39,508 nucleotides of DNA, taken from the NCBI GenBank assembly GCA_018053845.1, contig JAGPKU010000011.1, positions 1-39,508 on the forward strand. Direction: 5' to 3'. This DNA is from Syntrophobacterales bacterium. Lineage in GTDB: Bacteria > Desulfobacterota > Syntrophia > Syntrophales > UBA2192. Under the pieces are notes generated by a model. That model saw only the letters and a list, made by a program, of their open reading frames with translations. It was not told where the DNA came from and searched no databases. How positions within the stretch are numbered: position 1 is the first letter of the stretch; every line of letters begins with the position of its first letter. A program made the translations under genes and the position numbers. Below are positions 7,308 through 15,996 of this stretch, piece after piece.

Positions 7308-9583
7308 CGCCGGGCCCTCTTCGCCTCCCCTGCCGGGTTTCGATCAGTGCCGTGTACGATCCCTGCCCCCTGGGACGCAAAAGGCAAAGCGTAGGAGAAT
7401 ACAACATCGTGGCGGCCTGCGGGCATAGCCACCCCGAGGAAGGTGTGATCCACGGGGAAGACGCGGTGCGGGATCCCGTTGATCCAGGCACGCCACCCGG
7501 GGTTGAAGTTGCTGGTCACGGTCAGCACGGATGCGGTCCTCGCATCGACCTCGAGTTCGATCCGGTCGGGCCCGAGGGACCGCACGCTCACTCCGCCGGG
7601 ATTGTCGCCTGCCGGGACCGCGAGACCCTCCATGTCGCGGCGCATCACAAATGCCGTCGTGAGGAGTTCTCCTGCAGGGGCCGATGCCAGCGCATCGAGA
7701 AGCGGGCCCGGATCGTCGAATGCGCGGACGCGGGAGGCGAGGAAGAAGCGGGGCAGTACCTCGGTATTTTCGTAGACGTAGAGGGGCGTCCCGGGATACT
7801 CCCCGAGGATCATGCCCAGGAAGCGGTCGCGGCGAGGCCGTTCGGCCCACTCGATCTGCCGCTCGAGGAAATCCCCGGCGCGCAGGTGCAGCCCCGTCCC
7901 CTCGAGAGGCACCGCAGACACGATATAGCGGACATTGGCGAGCGACAGAAGATTCAGGCGCGCTCGCGATTCGAGCCGGACGGTCTGTCCGCCGAGCCGC
8001 TCCCACGCGGGCAGGGTCAGGTAGGCGCGGCTTCCCCTGCGGCGGAACAGGTCGACCCCTGCAGGGTCGTGGCTCTCGAGGGGCGAGATGACGGCCTCCC
8101 AGAAACGGTGGTACCGCTCCGAGTACAGCGGGATGTACCCGTCGGCCGTTTCCAGTCCATAGGCCCACGCGTAGCCGGTCAACGGCCCCGACCGGATGGC
8201 CCCGGCCACCGTGGCCACCCGAAAGGAAGGCTGTCCGGTCCGTAGACGCTGCAGTTCCGCCAGGGCGGGATGACGATAGAGGTTCGAGAAGGTCTTCCCG
8301 TCGGCGATTCCCATGAACGCCTCCCCCTTGATCGCGAGCGATTGCCAGCCCGCGAGGCCGATCAGCGCGAGGCAGAGCAGCGTTCGGACTGCGAGTGCGG
8401 TCTGCCCGCCTGCCACCCCCTCAAGCCTCACCTGCCACGATGAAGGGACATGCTCCAGGCCGAGGCAGCCCGCCGCGATGAACAGAAAGGGGATCACGAT
8501 GTAGACGCGGGAGAAGTTGAACCCCGGGAAGATGCCCGCCTCGAACAGTAGCCCCCCTAGAAACAGGGTGTCGCAGATGCAATAAGCCAGGCAGGCCCCG
8601 GCAAGAGCCGACGTCGCGAGCAGGCGGCGATCCCGCTGCCGGGCGAAGAGAAGCCCGGCAGCGGCCGCGATCAGGATCGGCAGATTGTCCCGCAGGAGCG
8701 CCAGAGGCAGGTCGATCGCCACGAGCCAGAGAGCGGTTGCGTTTCCCGACAGGACATGCGGGACGGCCCAGTGGCGGCGGTGTCCAAGCGGGGCCTGGAC
8801 TGCGCTTGCCCAGAGGAAGGGGGCCTCGACGGCAACCCATCCCAGCACGAAGGCCGCCAGGACAACGAAGAGCCCTCTCTTGCGGCCTTCTACGAGAGGA
8901 AACCAGAGCAGGACCAGGGGGAGGATAAAGACGGTGTAGAAGAAGTGGGAAACCAGGGAATAGCCCGCCCCCGCAAGGCCTGCGGCCAGGATTCCCGTCG
9001 AGCCTCCGCGCTCCAGAATGCGTCCCAGGGCCCAGAGCACGCACGGCAGGGCCGGAAGCGCGAGGCCGTCGTACAGGGAGAAGCCCGCCCACTGCTGGTT
9101 GATCGCGGGCTGCGAGAAGAGCGCATAGAGGATCCCGCCGGTCAGCGACGGCAGGGCGCCGGCCCCGAATCGCTCTGCAAGCAGCCGGTACATGAAGTAG
9201 CCGGCCACGAAGCGCTGGGCCCACAGGATCAGGCCGTGGGCAAGCCAGCCGGGCAGCAGGAAAAAGAACAGCAGGTCGGTCTTGTTCTGCAACCCCATGG
9301 ACAGGCGGTCAGCACCCATCAGGGCCTGCGGGAACCAGAACCCGATCTCGCCTTCCTGCCAGGCTAGGGCGGTGGCAAGTCTCGCCGGCAGATTGTTCTC
9401 CCCGTGGTCGGCAAGCGGCACGTAGGACAGGGGCCCGAGGCCGACGTACTCGAGCGCAAGCCAGAGTGACCAGGCAAGAAACAGCAGGGCCGGGCGGGCG
9501 GACGGCCCGCGGCACAGGCGCAGGCAGCCGCCGACGGTTCGGGCCCTCGCGGCCGGGGCTCCTGTCGTTGCGGGTCCACTCAT
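7304..9583 (-). CDS. YfhO-like polytopic membrane protein (putative GT-C type glycosyltransferase)
   Basis: The 759-aa protein has roughly a dozen membrane segments in its first 430 residues. The early loop carries PLADHGENNLP and later segments include FFLLPGWLAHGLILWAQRF and GFNFSRVYIVIPFLFIAAG. A large soluble C-terminal domain follows, ending in SNFNPGWRAWINGIPHRV and then VDHTFLGVAMPAGRHDV, which is the signature end of YfhO/DUF6044-like proteins. Such proteins are thought to add sugar branches using lipid-linked donors outside the membrane, with the acidic pair in the first outer loop as a candidate catalytic site. This role is inference. Its stop overlaps the start of the broken SGNH gene by ATGA. 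A 163-nt gap without recognisable signals separates it from the aminotransferase gene. Confidence 0.8.
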   Translation of the reverse strand: MSGPATTGAPAARARTVGGCLRLCRGPSARPALLFLAWSLWLALEYVGLGPLSYVPLADHGENNLPARLATALAWQEGEIGFWFPQALMGADRLSMGLQNKTDLLFFFLLPGWLAHGLILWAQRFVAGYFMYRLLAERFGAGALPSLTGGILYALFSQPAINQQWAGFSLYDGLALPALPCVLWALGRILERGGSTGILAAGLAGAGYSLVSHFFYTVFILPLVLLWFPLVEGRKRGLFVVLAAFVLGWVAVEAPFLWASAVQAPLGHRRHWAVPHVLSGNATALWLVAIDLPLALLRDNLPILIAAAAGLLFARQRDRRLLATSALAGACLAYCICDTLFLGGLLFEAGIFPGFNFSRVYIVIPFLFIAAGCLGLEHVPSSWQVRLEGVAGGQTALAVRTLLCLALIGLAGWQSLAIKGEAFMGIADGKTFSNLYRHPALAELQRLRTGQPSFRVATVAGAIRSGPLTGYAWAYGLETADGYIPLYSERYHRFWEAVISPLESHDPAGVDLFRRRGSRAYLTLPAWERLGGQTVRLESRARLNLLSLANVRYIVSAVPLEGTGLHLRAGDFLERQIEWAERPRRDRFLGMILGEYPGTPLYVYENTEVLPRFFLASRVRAFDDPGPLLDALASAPAGELLTTAFVMRRDMEGLAVPAGDNPGGVSVRSLGPDRIELEVDARTASVLTVTSNFNPGWRAWINGIPHRVFPVDHTFLGVAMPAGRHDVVFSYALPFASQGAGIVHGTDRNPAGEAKRARR

Positions 9584-9746
9584 CCGTCCCCCCTTGAACC
9601 GGCATGCCGGGGGGCCCTGTGCCGGAGGAGTTCCCCGACGAGACGCTTCCTCGCGCGGAAGCAGAAATGCCGGCCTTCCCGCTCCAGGAGACCCTTGCAG
9701 GCGGATGGGTCAAAAGGCGGCACGTCGCGTGCCTCCGCTGCCCGGC

Positions 9747-10931
9747 CTAGCGCGCCGCGTCCCATGGGAACTCCCGGATGGCCTGGATGACGCGCCCTTG
9801 GCTCTCGCTGTCGAGGTTGTTGTAGAAGGGAAGCCGGATGAGCCTTTCGCTGACGTACTCCGTCACGGGACAGTCCCCGGGTTTACCGCCGTAGAGTCTC
9901 CCCATGTCGGAAAGGTGGAGCGGCAGGTAGTGAAAGACGCCAAGGATCCCGCGGCTCTTCAGGTGCCGGATCAGGGCCGCCCGGCTGCGGGGCGAGGGGA
10001 CGATCAGGTAGTACATGTGATAGGATTGCAGGCAGCCTTTCGGCACGACGGGAAGGCGGATGTTGCGCTCCGCCGCCCAGCCGGACAGGGCCTCGTGGTA
10101 GCGTTCCCAGACCCGCCTTCGCTTTTCCAGGATCCTCTCCTTCGCCTCGAGCTGGGCGTAGAGGAACGCCGCCAGCAGATCCGACGGCAGCCAGCTCGAT
10201 CCCACGTCGACCCAGGTGTACTTCTCGACCCGTCCTTCCAGAAAGCGGGCCCGGTCGGTCCCCTTCTCCCGGACCACGTCGGCCCGGTCCGCAAGTGCCG
10301 GGTCGTTCACGATGAGCGCTCCGCCCTCGCCGCAGTAGAAGTTCTTCGTCTCGTGGAAACTCAGGGCTGCCAGGGCCCCGAAGGTCCCGAGATGCCGGCC
10401 CCGGTATCGGCCGAAGAGGCCGTGGGCGTTGTCTTCCACGACGGTGAGATTGTGGCGGGCCGCGATCTTCCCGATGGCCCTCATCTCGCAGCCCACGCCC
10501 GCGTAATGGACGGGGACGACGGCCTTTGTCCGTTCCGTGACGAGAGGTTCGAGCCGGGTTTCGTCGAGGTTCAGGGTGTCGGGCCGGACATCGGCAAAGA
10601 CGGGCCGGGCCCCGCGCAGTACGAAGGCATTCACCGTGGAGACGAAGGTGAAGGACGGCACGATGACCTCGTCGCCGGGACGGATGTCCAGCAGCACAGC
10701 CGCCATCTCGAGGGCGTGCGTGCACGACGTGGTCAGGAGCACCCGGGGAACTCCGAGGGCTTTCTCGAGGAATGCCTGGCAGCGCTTCGTGAAGGGACCG
10801 TCGCCGGAGATGTGGCCGTTGGCGATGGCCTGGGCGATGTAGACCTGCTCCCTCCCCTCGAAACTGGGCCGGTTGAAAGGGATGCCCGACCCGGCCGACG
10901 AAAGCCCGGCGGTTGCTGGCTTAGTGATCAT
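9747..10931 (-). CDS. wecE: dTDP-4-amino-4,6-dideoxygalactose transaminase (WecE/RffA type)
   Basis: The 394-aa protein is a PLP-dependent DegT/DnrJ/EryC1/StrS aminotransferase that follows E. coli WecE closely by eye: TSCTHALEMAAVLLDI, PGDEVIVPSFTFVSTVNAFV, VPVHYAGVGCEM, EDNAHGLFGRYRGR and the catalytic-lysine motif SFHETKNFY (Lys about residue 195). The KYTWVDVGSSWLPSDLLAA segment is also characteristic of the WecE subfamily. WecE converts dTDP-4-keto-6-deoxyglucose to dTDP-4-amino-4,6-dideoxygalactose (fucosamine) using glutamate. It has an 18-residue N-terminal extension relative to the E. coli enzyme. Its start overlaps the end of the acyltransferase gene by 11 nt, with GGAGG just upstream, suggesting a joint role in making an N-acylated 4-amino sugar. 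rmlA and rmlB are not in the window. Confidence 0.92.
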   Translation of the reverse strand: MITKPATAGLSSAGSGIPFNRPSFEGREQVYIAQAIANGHISGDGPFTKRCQAFLEKALGVPRVLLTTSCTHALEMAAVLLDIRPGDEVIVPSFTFVSTVNAFVLRGARPVFADVRPDTLNLDETRLEPLVTERTKAVVPVHYAGVGCEMRAIGKIAARHNLTVVEDNAHGLFGRYRGRHLGTFGALAALSFHETKNFYCGEGGALIVNDPALADRADVVREKGTDRARFLEGRVEKYTWVDVGSSWLPSDLLAAFLYAQLEAKERILEKRRRVWERYHEALSGWAAERNIRLPVVPKGCLQSYHMYYLIVPSPRSRAALIRHLKSRGILGVFHYLPLHLSDMGRLYGGKPGDCPVTEYVSERLIRLPFYNNLDSESQGRVIQAIREFPWDAAR

Positions 10932-11775
10932 GATCCTCCGGCGGCTCCACGAAGGGCGGCTCCCCCAGGGGGGTGAACTTGACGAGGGGGACGTGGGCCT
11001 TCAGAAAGGCCACCTCCGCCTCGGAGCGGGTTTTCGTGTAGACCCGGCGGGAGACGTCGAAGCAGCAGACGCCGGACCGGATCTCCTCGGGCGTCGCGGC
11101 GACGAGCAACTCTCCGGCGTATTCGGGGTGCCGGGCGGTGAAGGCGTCGACGAGTTCCCGGAGCCTAGCGGCCTTCTCGCCGGCGCTCCGCTCCTCGAAC
11201 TGGCCCCCGATCTTGTCCGTCAGGTCGACGGCGGGAACGCCCCCGTAGACGTGGTTTGCAAGCATGTCACGAGTGACGACCGAGCCGGCCAGCGCCATGC
11301 TCCGCGGCCCCACCGAGACGGGGGAGACGATGCAGTGCCCGACGAACCAAGCGTCTTTCCCGATCCACACGGGCTTCTCCTGGAAGAACCGGCAGCCCTC
11401 GACGATGTCCCCGAAGCGGATGTGAGTCCAGATCTGGCTCTGGGAGCCGATCCCCACGTTGTCGTCGATGGTGAGACCCCCCATGGAGTCCAGAACGGTA
11501 TCGCCCCCGATCCAGCAGTTGCGGCCGATCTGCAGGGGCTTTTCGCCATGCCCGAAGGAACGGGCGTGGAGCTTGCTGTAGTCCCCCAGGCGGAACTCGG
11601 GGACCAGGATTCTCGTCCCGCAGCCGACGTAGCAGTGATCGCCCAGGACCACGCGTGCCGCCCGGCCGTTCTTCCCCGTGATCAGGGCGCCCTCTTCGAC
11701 GAGGACCCCCTGCCCGATCACGATCTCTTCCGCATCGATCGTGCCGAGAATCCTTGATTCAACGTGACGTCCCAT
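10921..11775 (-). CDS. Left-handed beta-helix (hexapeptide) acyltransferase
   Basis: The 284-aa protein contains degenerate hexapeptide repeats forming a left-handed beta-helix: VVLGDHCYVGCGTRI, IGRNCWIGGDTVLDSM, IDDNVGIGSQSQIW, VWIGKDAWFVGHCIVSP and ALAGSVVTRDML, then VYGGVPAV as the usual capping segment. His residues in the coils (HARSFGHGE, WTHIRFG) are candidates for the general base, but the active site cannot be fixed by eye. The start at 11775 has a strong AAGGAG five bases upstream. Its first 58 nt overlap the end of the upstream GT2 gene in another frame. Adjacent to wecE, it may acylate the 4-amino group of the WecE product; that link is inference. Confidence 0.87.
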   Translation of the reverse strand: MGRHVESRILGTIDAEEIVIGQGVLVEEGALITGKNGRAARVVLGDHCYVGCGTRILVPEFRLGDYSKLHARSFGHGEKPLQIGRNCWIGGDTVLDSMGGLTIDDNVGIGSQSQIWTHIRFGDIVEGCRFFQEKPVWIGKDAWFVGHCIVSPVSVGPRSMALAGSVVTRDMLANHVYGGVPAVDLTDKIGGQFEERSAGEKAARLRELVDAFTARHPEYAGELLVAATPEEIRSGVCCFDVSRRVYTKTRSEAEVAFLKAHVPLVKFTPLGEPPFVEPPEDHDH

Positions 11776-12749
11776 CGTTTCTCCTTGCAATGCTCCTGCT
11801 GCTCCCTGCGTGACACGTAGGTCGGTTTCTCCATCATCCGGAAGTGCATCCGGGCCAGGTACTCGCCGATGATGCCGAGGGCGAAGAGCTGCGCTCCCGC
11901 AAAAATGGCGATCACCGATGCGAGAAACGGGAACCCCGGGACGCTCCCACCCTCGAGGGCATACCGGCCGAGGACGTAGGCCAGCACCGCGATCCCGAAG
12001 AGGGTGAAGACAAAGCCCGTAAGGCTCGCGAACTGGAGGGGCAGCGTGCTGAAGCCGGTCATCATGTTGAAGGCGTGGACAACGAGCTTGCGGAGCGTGT
12101 AATTCGACCGCCCCGCGCGGCGCGGCCTGTGGTCGACCCGGACAGCGGCAAAGCGGTCGGTTCCCCACGTGAGCAGGACGTCGATGGACACGAAGGGGCT
12201 CCCGTAGGAAGCGAAGGCATCCCGCAGGCATGTGCGGAACGCGCGGAACGCGCTGGCGTGCCGGGCCGTCTCGGCCTCCATGGAGCCCTGCAGGGCGACC
12301 CGGGTGATCCGGGACGCCAGATTCCTGAAGATGCCGTGCTGCTTCGTCTCCGGCGTGCCGTAGACCACGTCGACCCCCTCCCCGAGCTTTTCGAGCAGCT
12401 TCGGGATCTCCTCCGGGGGATTTTGCAGATCGTCGTCCATCGTCACGACGACGTCGTGGCGGGCGTCTCGAATACCGCACAGCAGCGCGTTGTGCTGCCC
12501 GAAATTGCGCACCAGGTGGATGCCGCGGACCCACTCGTGCCGGGAGGTCAGCTCCTCGATCACCCGACCGCTTCCGTCGCGGCTCCCGTCGTTGACGAGG
12601 ATCAGTTCGAAGGGCGCACCTGTCCCGGCGAGCACGGGCCCGAGCCGGGTCACCAGCTCGCGCAGGGACGCCTCGCTGTTGTAGACCGGGACGACGACCG
12701 ACAGGGCCGCGGGACAGGGCGGGCGATCCATCTGCTGCGTGTTCTTCAT
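11718..12749 (-). CDS. Polyprenyl-phosphate glycosyltransferase-like GT2 with C-terminal membrane segments (ArnC/GtrB type)
   Basis: The 343-aa protein has an N-terminal GT-A domain: LSVVVPVYNSEASL, ILVNDGSRDGS, RNFGQHNALLCGI and VTMDDDLQNPPEEIPKLL as the DxD motif. Two C-terminal membrane helices follow (TGFVFTLFGIAVLAYVLG and an AIFAGAQLFALGIIGEYLAR segment), then MMEKPTYVSR. This is the DPM1/ArnC/GtrB arrangement, in which a sugar is put on undecaprenyl phosphate. About 28 extra residues after the usual end point overlap the acyltransferase gene. It is the first gene of the third block, with GGAAGG eight bases before its ATG and a sigma-54-type promoter some 75 nt upstream. A donor made by the WecE pathway is plausible but unproven. 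Confidence 0.92.
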   Translation of the reverse strand: MKNTQQMDRPPCPAALSVVVPVYNSEASLRELVTRLGPVLAGTGAPFELILVNDGSRDGSGRVIEELTSRHEWVRGIHLVRNFGQHNALLCGIRDARHDVVVTMDDDLQNPPEEIPKLLEKLGEGVDVVYGTPETKQHGIFRNLASRITRVALQGSMEAETARHASAFRAFRTCLRDAFASYGSPFVSIDVLLTWGTDRFAAVRVDHRPRRAGRSNYTLRKLVVHAFNMMTGFSTLPLQFASLTGFVFTLFGIAVLAYVLGRYALEGGSVPGFPFLASVIAIFAGAQLFALGIIGEYLARMHFRMMEKPTYVSRREQQEHCKEKRWDVTLNQGFSARSMRKRS

Positions 12750-12824
12750 ACGGGCACCTTCCGGGCGAACGATCGGGTCACCCTGGCCGGCCGTTCATTC
12801 GGGGAGGGGAGTTTTCGACAAATT

Positions 12825-12841
12825 ATGCAATTAATATACCA
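12825..12841 (-). promoter_or_regulatory. Candidate sigma-54 promoter P3 for the 12749-6035 block
   Basis: The minus strand reads TGGTATATTAATTGCAT: GG and GC ten bases apart and a perfect TTGCAT at -12. It lies in an A+T-rich patch inside the 127-nt gap between the end of the GT9 gene (12877) and the GT2 start (12749). The predicted start near 12815 gives a leader of about 65 nt. Confidence 0.65.
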
Positions 12842-12876
12842 GGATAGACGGGGCGGCCCGGTCTGCCTATCGGAGG

Positions 12877-13986
12877 TCAGGCAAACCGCAACACGGCCTC
12901 TGCGGCCATGTCCGGGGTGATCCGGCGCATGCACTCCAGGGTCCCTACCGGGCAGAGGCCCCGGTTGCAGCCGATGCAGGGAAGGCCGTCCATCCGCAAC
13001 ACGACATGGCCCTCCCCGAGGGGGCTCCAGAGTGCCTTGACCGTGGGTCCCATGAACGAAACGGTCTCGACACCGAGTGCGGCGGCCACGTGGAGGGGTC
13101 CCGAGTTGTTGCACACGAGCAGCCGACAGCACGACAGGAGGGCCGCAAACCGCCGGATGTCGGGCGTGACAACCGTGAGTACCCCCCCGGGGATCCCGGA
13201 GCGGATCCGCTCCACGAGCCCCGCGTCCGCCGGGCCGCCGAAGAGGATCACGTCGCATCGAGCCCGCAGCCTTTCGGCGAGGGCCGCATAATGCTCCGCC
13301 GGCCAGCGCTGGGTTTCGTAGTGGGCGCCGGGGTGGATCCCGACGAGCGGTTTTGCGCTGCGGCGTTGTCCGGCAAGCCAGCCCGCCGCCCGGTCCCGCT
13401 CCTCCGGCGAAAGGTACACCCGGGGTTGCGGTGTCAACCCGTCGATCCCCAAGGGCTTGAGCGTTCTCAGGATCACGCCGGTCATGTGGGCGTTCCCATC
13501 GGGGAGTTCCGCGGCCGTCGTAAAGAAGGCCTCCCTTCCCCCGCAGGGGTAGCCGATGCGGACCCGCGCCCCGCTGACCCACGCGATCAGGGCCGAGGCG
13601 AGCTTCCAATCGGCGCAGGGGTCCACGGCGAGATCGAACCGGCGGCGGCGCAGGCCCTTCAGGATCCGCACCCTCTCGGACGGAGAAGCCCCTGGGTCCA
13701 GGACCACGCAACGGTCCACGTGAGGGTTGTGCTCGAGCAGCGGCGCCGTCTGCGGCCGCACCAGCACCGTCAGTTCGGCACGGGGGAAGCGCTTCTTGAG
13801 GACCTCGATCGCCGGCGTCGAAAGGACGACGTCGCCGACCCGGTCGAGACGGATCAGCAGGACGCGCCGGATGGCGTCGCCGGCCACATCTCCTGCCGGG
13901 CCGCGGCCCCGGGACGTCGGCATCGCGCGCAGTGCGATCCCCCGGGAGCGGAGATAGAAGTCCTTGATGCGCTGTCTGGCCGTCAT
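12877..13986 (-). CDS. Family 9 glycosyltransferase (heptosyltransferase-like)
   Basis: The 369-aa GT-B protein has VLLIRLDRVGDVVLSTPAIE as the N-terminal acceptor-side motif, then VGIHPGAHYETQRWPAEHY, VILFGGPAD, LLVCNNSGPLHVAAALG and SFMGP. It ends with the Cys-rich CIGCNRGLCPVGTLECMRRI segment typical of GT9. It would transfer a heptose or related sugar in the cytoplasm. The ATG at 13986 is preferred over an in-frame GTG at 14028, because the latter would overlap the upstream gene by 32 nt and gains only unconserved residues. It is the last gene of the second block. A short hairpin-like TGCCT/AGGCA lies just after its stop, without a T run. Confidence 0.92.
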   Translation of the reverse strand: MTARQRIKDFYLRSRGIALRAMPTSRGRGPAGDVAGDAIRRVLLIRLDRVGDVVLSTPAIEVLKKRFPRAELTVLVRPQTAPLLEHNPHVDRCVVLDPGASPSERVRILKGLRRRRFDLAVDPCADWKLASALIAWVSGARVRIGYPCGGREAFFTTAAELPDGNAHMTGVILRTLKPLGIDGLTPQPRVYLSPEERDRAAGWLAGQRRSAKPLVGIHPGAHYETQRWPAEHYAALAERLRARCDVILFGGPADAGLVERIRSGIPGGVLTVVTPDIRRFAALLSCCRLLVCNNSGPLHVAAALGVETVSFMGPTVKALWSPLGEGHVVLRMDGLPCIGCNRGLCPVGTLECMRRITPDMAAEAVLRFA

Positions 13987-13996
13987 ACGCAGACCG

Positions 13997-14836
13997 TCAT
14001 GCCTGTCGGGGCTTGCGCCAGTAGGCACTGCAGGTGTCGATCATCCTGATCTCCGTCTCGATGCCGTGCGCCGACCGGTACTCCTCCACGGCCAGGCGGC
14101 AGGGATCCAGAAAAAAGTCGTCGATGATGCAGAACCCGCCCGGCGAAAGCTTCGGGTACAGATTCGTCAGGGCGACCATCGTCGACCCGTACATGTCGCC
14201 GTCGAGACGCAGGATGGCCAGCTTGCCGACCGGGGCCGACGGGAGCGTGTCCCTGAACCACCCCTGCAGGAAGACCACCCGTTCATCGAGGAGGCCGTAC
14301 TTCGCGAAATTCCGCTCCACGTCCTCCCGGGACACGGCGAGGTACGGGATCCGGTGAAAGAACGAGTCGCGGTCCGCGGGACAGGCCTGGGGTTCCGGCT
14401 CGGGCAGACCCGCGAAGGAATCGGCGACGAAGACGCGCCGGTCTTCGACCCCGTAGGCCGCCAGGGCGGCGCGCATGAAGATGCAGGCCCCTCCCCTCCA
14501 GACGCCCGTTTCGATGAAGTCCCCCTCCACCCCCTCGGCCAGGACGGTCTCGATGGCCGACTGCAGCTGATCGAGGCGCTTCATCCCGACCATGGTGTCT
14601 GCGTAGAGCGGCCAGAACTGCCCGTTCGCTCTCTGGTGATCGGTCACGTTCCGGCGCTTGACGATCTCGAGATCCCGCCATGCCAGCGCCCGGGACAGCA
14701 TCGTCACCGCGGCCCGCTTGACGGGGCTGCGCGTCTCGTTGAAGAGGGTGATCGGGATCGGCGGCTCCGGCCACAGGCTGAAGGAGAGCGTCTTCTTGAT
14801 CAGATCCAGGTAGAGTTTCGCCGGTTCCGGTCTCAT
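13997..14836 (-). CDS. TylF/macrocin-type O-methyltransferase
   Basis: The 279-aa protein carries the TylF pattern. A helical N-terminus is followed by MVGMKRLDQLQSAIETVL, then DFIETGVWRGGACIFMRA as SAM motif I, VFVADSFAGLPEP, and the metal-binding-type LRLDGDMYGSTMVALTNLYP with GGFCIIDDF (IDD). YRSAHGIETEI follows. Family members O-methylate sugars (macrocin, mycinamicin) in a metal-dependent manner. The start at 14836 gives ATGA overlap with the upstream GT4 gene; the open frame extends ten codons further but without advantage. The target is likely a deoxyhexose of this glycan, which is inference from the neighbourhood. Confidence 0.9.
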   Translation of the reverse strand: MRPEPAKLYLDLIKKTLSFSLWPEPPIPITLFNETRSPVKRAAVTMLSRALAWRDLEIVKRRNVTDHQRANGQFWPLYADTMVGMKRLDQLQSAIETVLAEGVEGDFIETGVWRGGACIFMRAALAAYGVEDRRVFVADSFAGLPEPEPQACPADRDSFFHRIPYLAVSREDVERNFAKYGLLDERVVFLQGWFRDTLPSAPVGKLAILRLDGDMYGSTMVALTNLYPKLSPGGFCIIDDFFLDPCRLAVEEYRSAHGIETEIRMIDTCSAYWRKPRQA

Positions 14837-15996
14837 TTCGAACCCCCTGCCGGCGCCGTGCCGCATGCGGCGGCGGTGCCGTTTATCATCTGCCGGTAGA
14901 GCCTCTCCGTGGCCCGTGCGTTCTTGTCGACACTGAATCGCTCCTCGGCGCGGCGCCGGGCCGCCGCCCCCATGAACGCCCGCGCCGCGTCGTCCGCCAG
15001 GAGACGGCCGATGCGATCCGCAAGGGCTTCGGCGTCATCGGGCGGGACCACGTATCCCGTCACGCCTTCCTGGATCGCCTCCCGCGTGCCGCCCACATCG
15101 GTGGCGACGACGGGCTTGCCCAGGGCCATGGCCTCGATGACGGCACGCGGAAAGGCTTCCCCGTAAGAAGAGGGAAGTACAACGACGTCGCATGCAGAAA
15201 GGTACAGGGCGACATCCTCCCGGTGCCCCGGGAAAAGCACACGGTCCTCGATACCGGACCGGCGGGCGATGTATTCGCAATGCCTTTGGTAGGGTTCATC
15301 GCAGATTTCCCCGCACATCAGAAGCCGCAAGTTCGGATGGCGGACCAGGGCCTTTGCCATGGCCTCGATCAAATAAGCCTGGCCCTTCATGGCCTCCACA
15401 CGGCCAAAGCAACCGATGACGAGGTCACCCGGACGGCAGCCGCATCGATGGAGAGCACTTGCAGGGTCCTCGCCTGCGCGGAACTCCTCGAGGTCGACAC
15501 CGTTGTGGATGGTGACGAACTTTCCGTTGTTTCGGGCAAAGCCGAATCGCCCACGGAGGGAATCGGCGACGAGGATCAGTTTCGAGCAGAGCATGTAGAG
15601 CAGGCGGTCGTAAGGGTCCCGTTCGGAGGTGCGGATGTGCCAGACGAGCGGCACGCGGGCCAGGGCCGCGGCGATTCCCCCGTAGAGGGTGTTCCGGGGC
15701 CCGTCGGTGTGGACGATCCGGAAGGCGCCTTCGCGGATGAGGGTGCGGATCCGCCGCAGGGCGCGCCGGCACGCAGCGGCGTTGACCGGGTCGACCTTCG
15801 GAAGCTCGACGGCGCTGACCGCGACCCCGCGGGCGCGAAGCCGATCCGCCAGTTCCCCCTCGGCCGGCACCACGACGTGGGGCTCAAAGGCGTCCCGGTC
15901 CAGGTTGCAGACCAGGTGGTAGAGGCTCCGCTGCCCCCCGTACCGGAAGTGGTCAAAGCTCGAGAAGTACAGCACCGGCGACGGCTCAGTTCGCAT
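14833..15996 (-). CDS. Family 4 glycosyltransferase
   Basis: The 387-aa GT-B enzyme has a glycine-rich N-terminal acceptor motif FRYGGQRSLYHLV, IHNGVDLEEF, and the donor-site core IGCFGRVEAMKGQAYLIEAM. The GT4 ExxE-type region follows as VVLPSSYGEAFPRAVIEAM, then GKPVVATDVGGTREAI. GT4 enzymes are retaining transferases using nucleotide sugars. The start at 15996 has GGAG about six bases upstream and overlaps the previous stop by 11 nt; a second ATG at 16020 lacks this support. Coupled to the TylF gene by ATGA. Donor sugar not deducible. Confidence 0.93.
   Translation of the reverse strand: MRTEPSPVLYFSSFDHFRYGGQRSLYHLVCNLDRDAFEPHVVVPAEGELADRLRARGVAVSAVELPKVDPVNAAACRRALRRIRTLIREGAFRIVHTDGPRNTLYGGIAAALARVPLVWHIRTSERDPYDRLLYMLCSKLILVADSLRGRFGFARNNGKFVTIHNGVDLEEFRAGEDPASALHRCGCRPGDLVIGCFGRVEAMKGQAYLIEAMAKALVRHPNLRLLMCGEICDEPYQRHCEYIARRSGIEDRVLFPGHREDVALYLSACDVVVLPSSYGEAFPRAVIEAMALGKPVVATDVGGTREAIQEGVTGYVVPPDDAEALADRIGRLLADDAARAFMGAAARRRAEERFSVDKNARATERLYRQMINGTAAACGTAPAGGSK

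Noticed and set aside
9584-9746. Small minus-strand open frame (about 61 codons) in the gap before the YfhO-like gene
   Set aside because: Arg-rich, no ribosome site or recognisable motif; more likely non-coding spacer.
13987-14028. GTG at 14028 as start of the second GT9 gene
   Set aside because: It would overlap the TylF gene by 32 nt and adds only unconserved residues; ATG at 13986 fits better.
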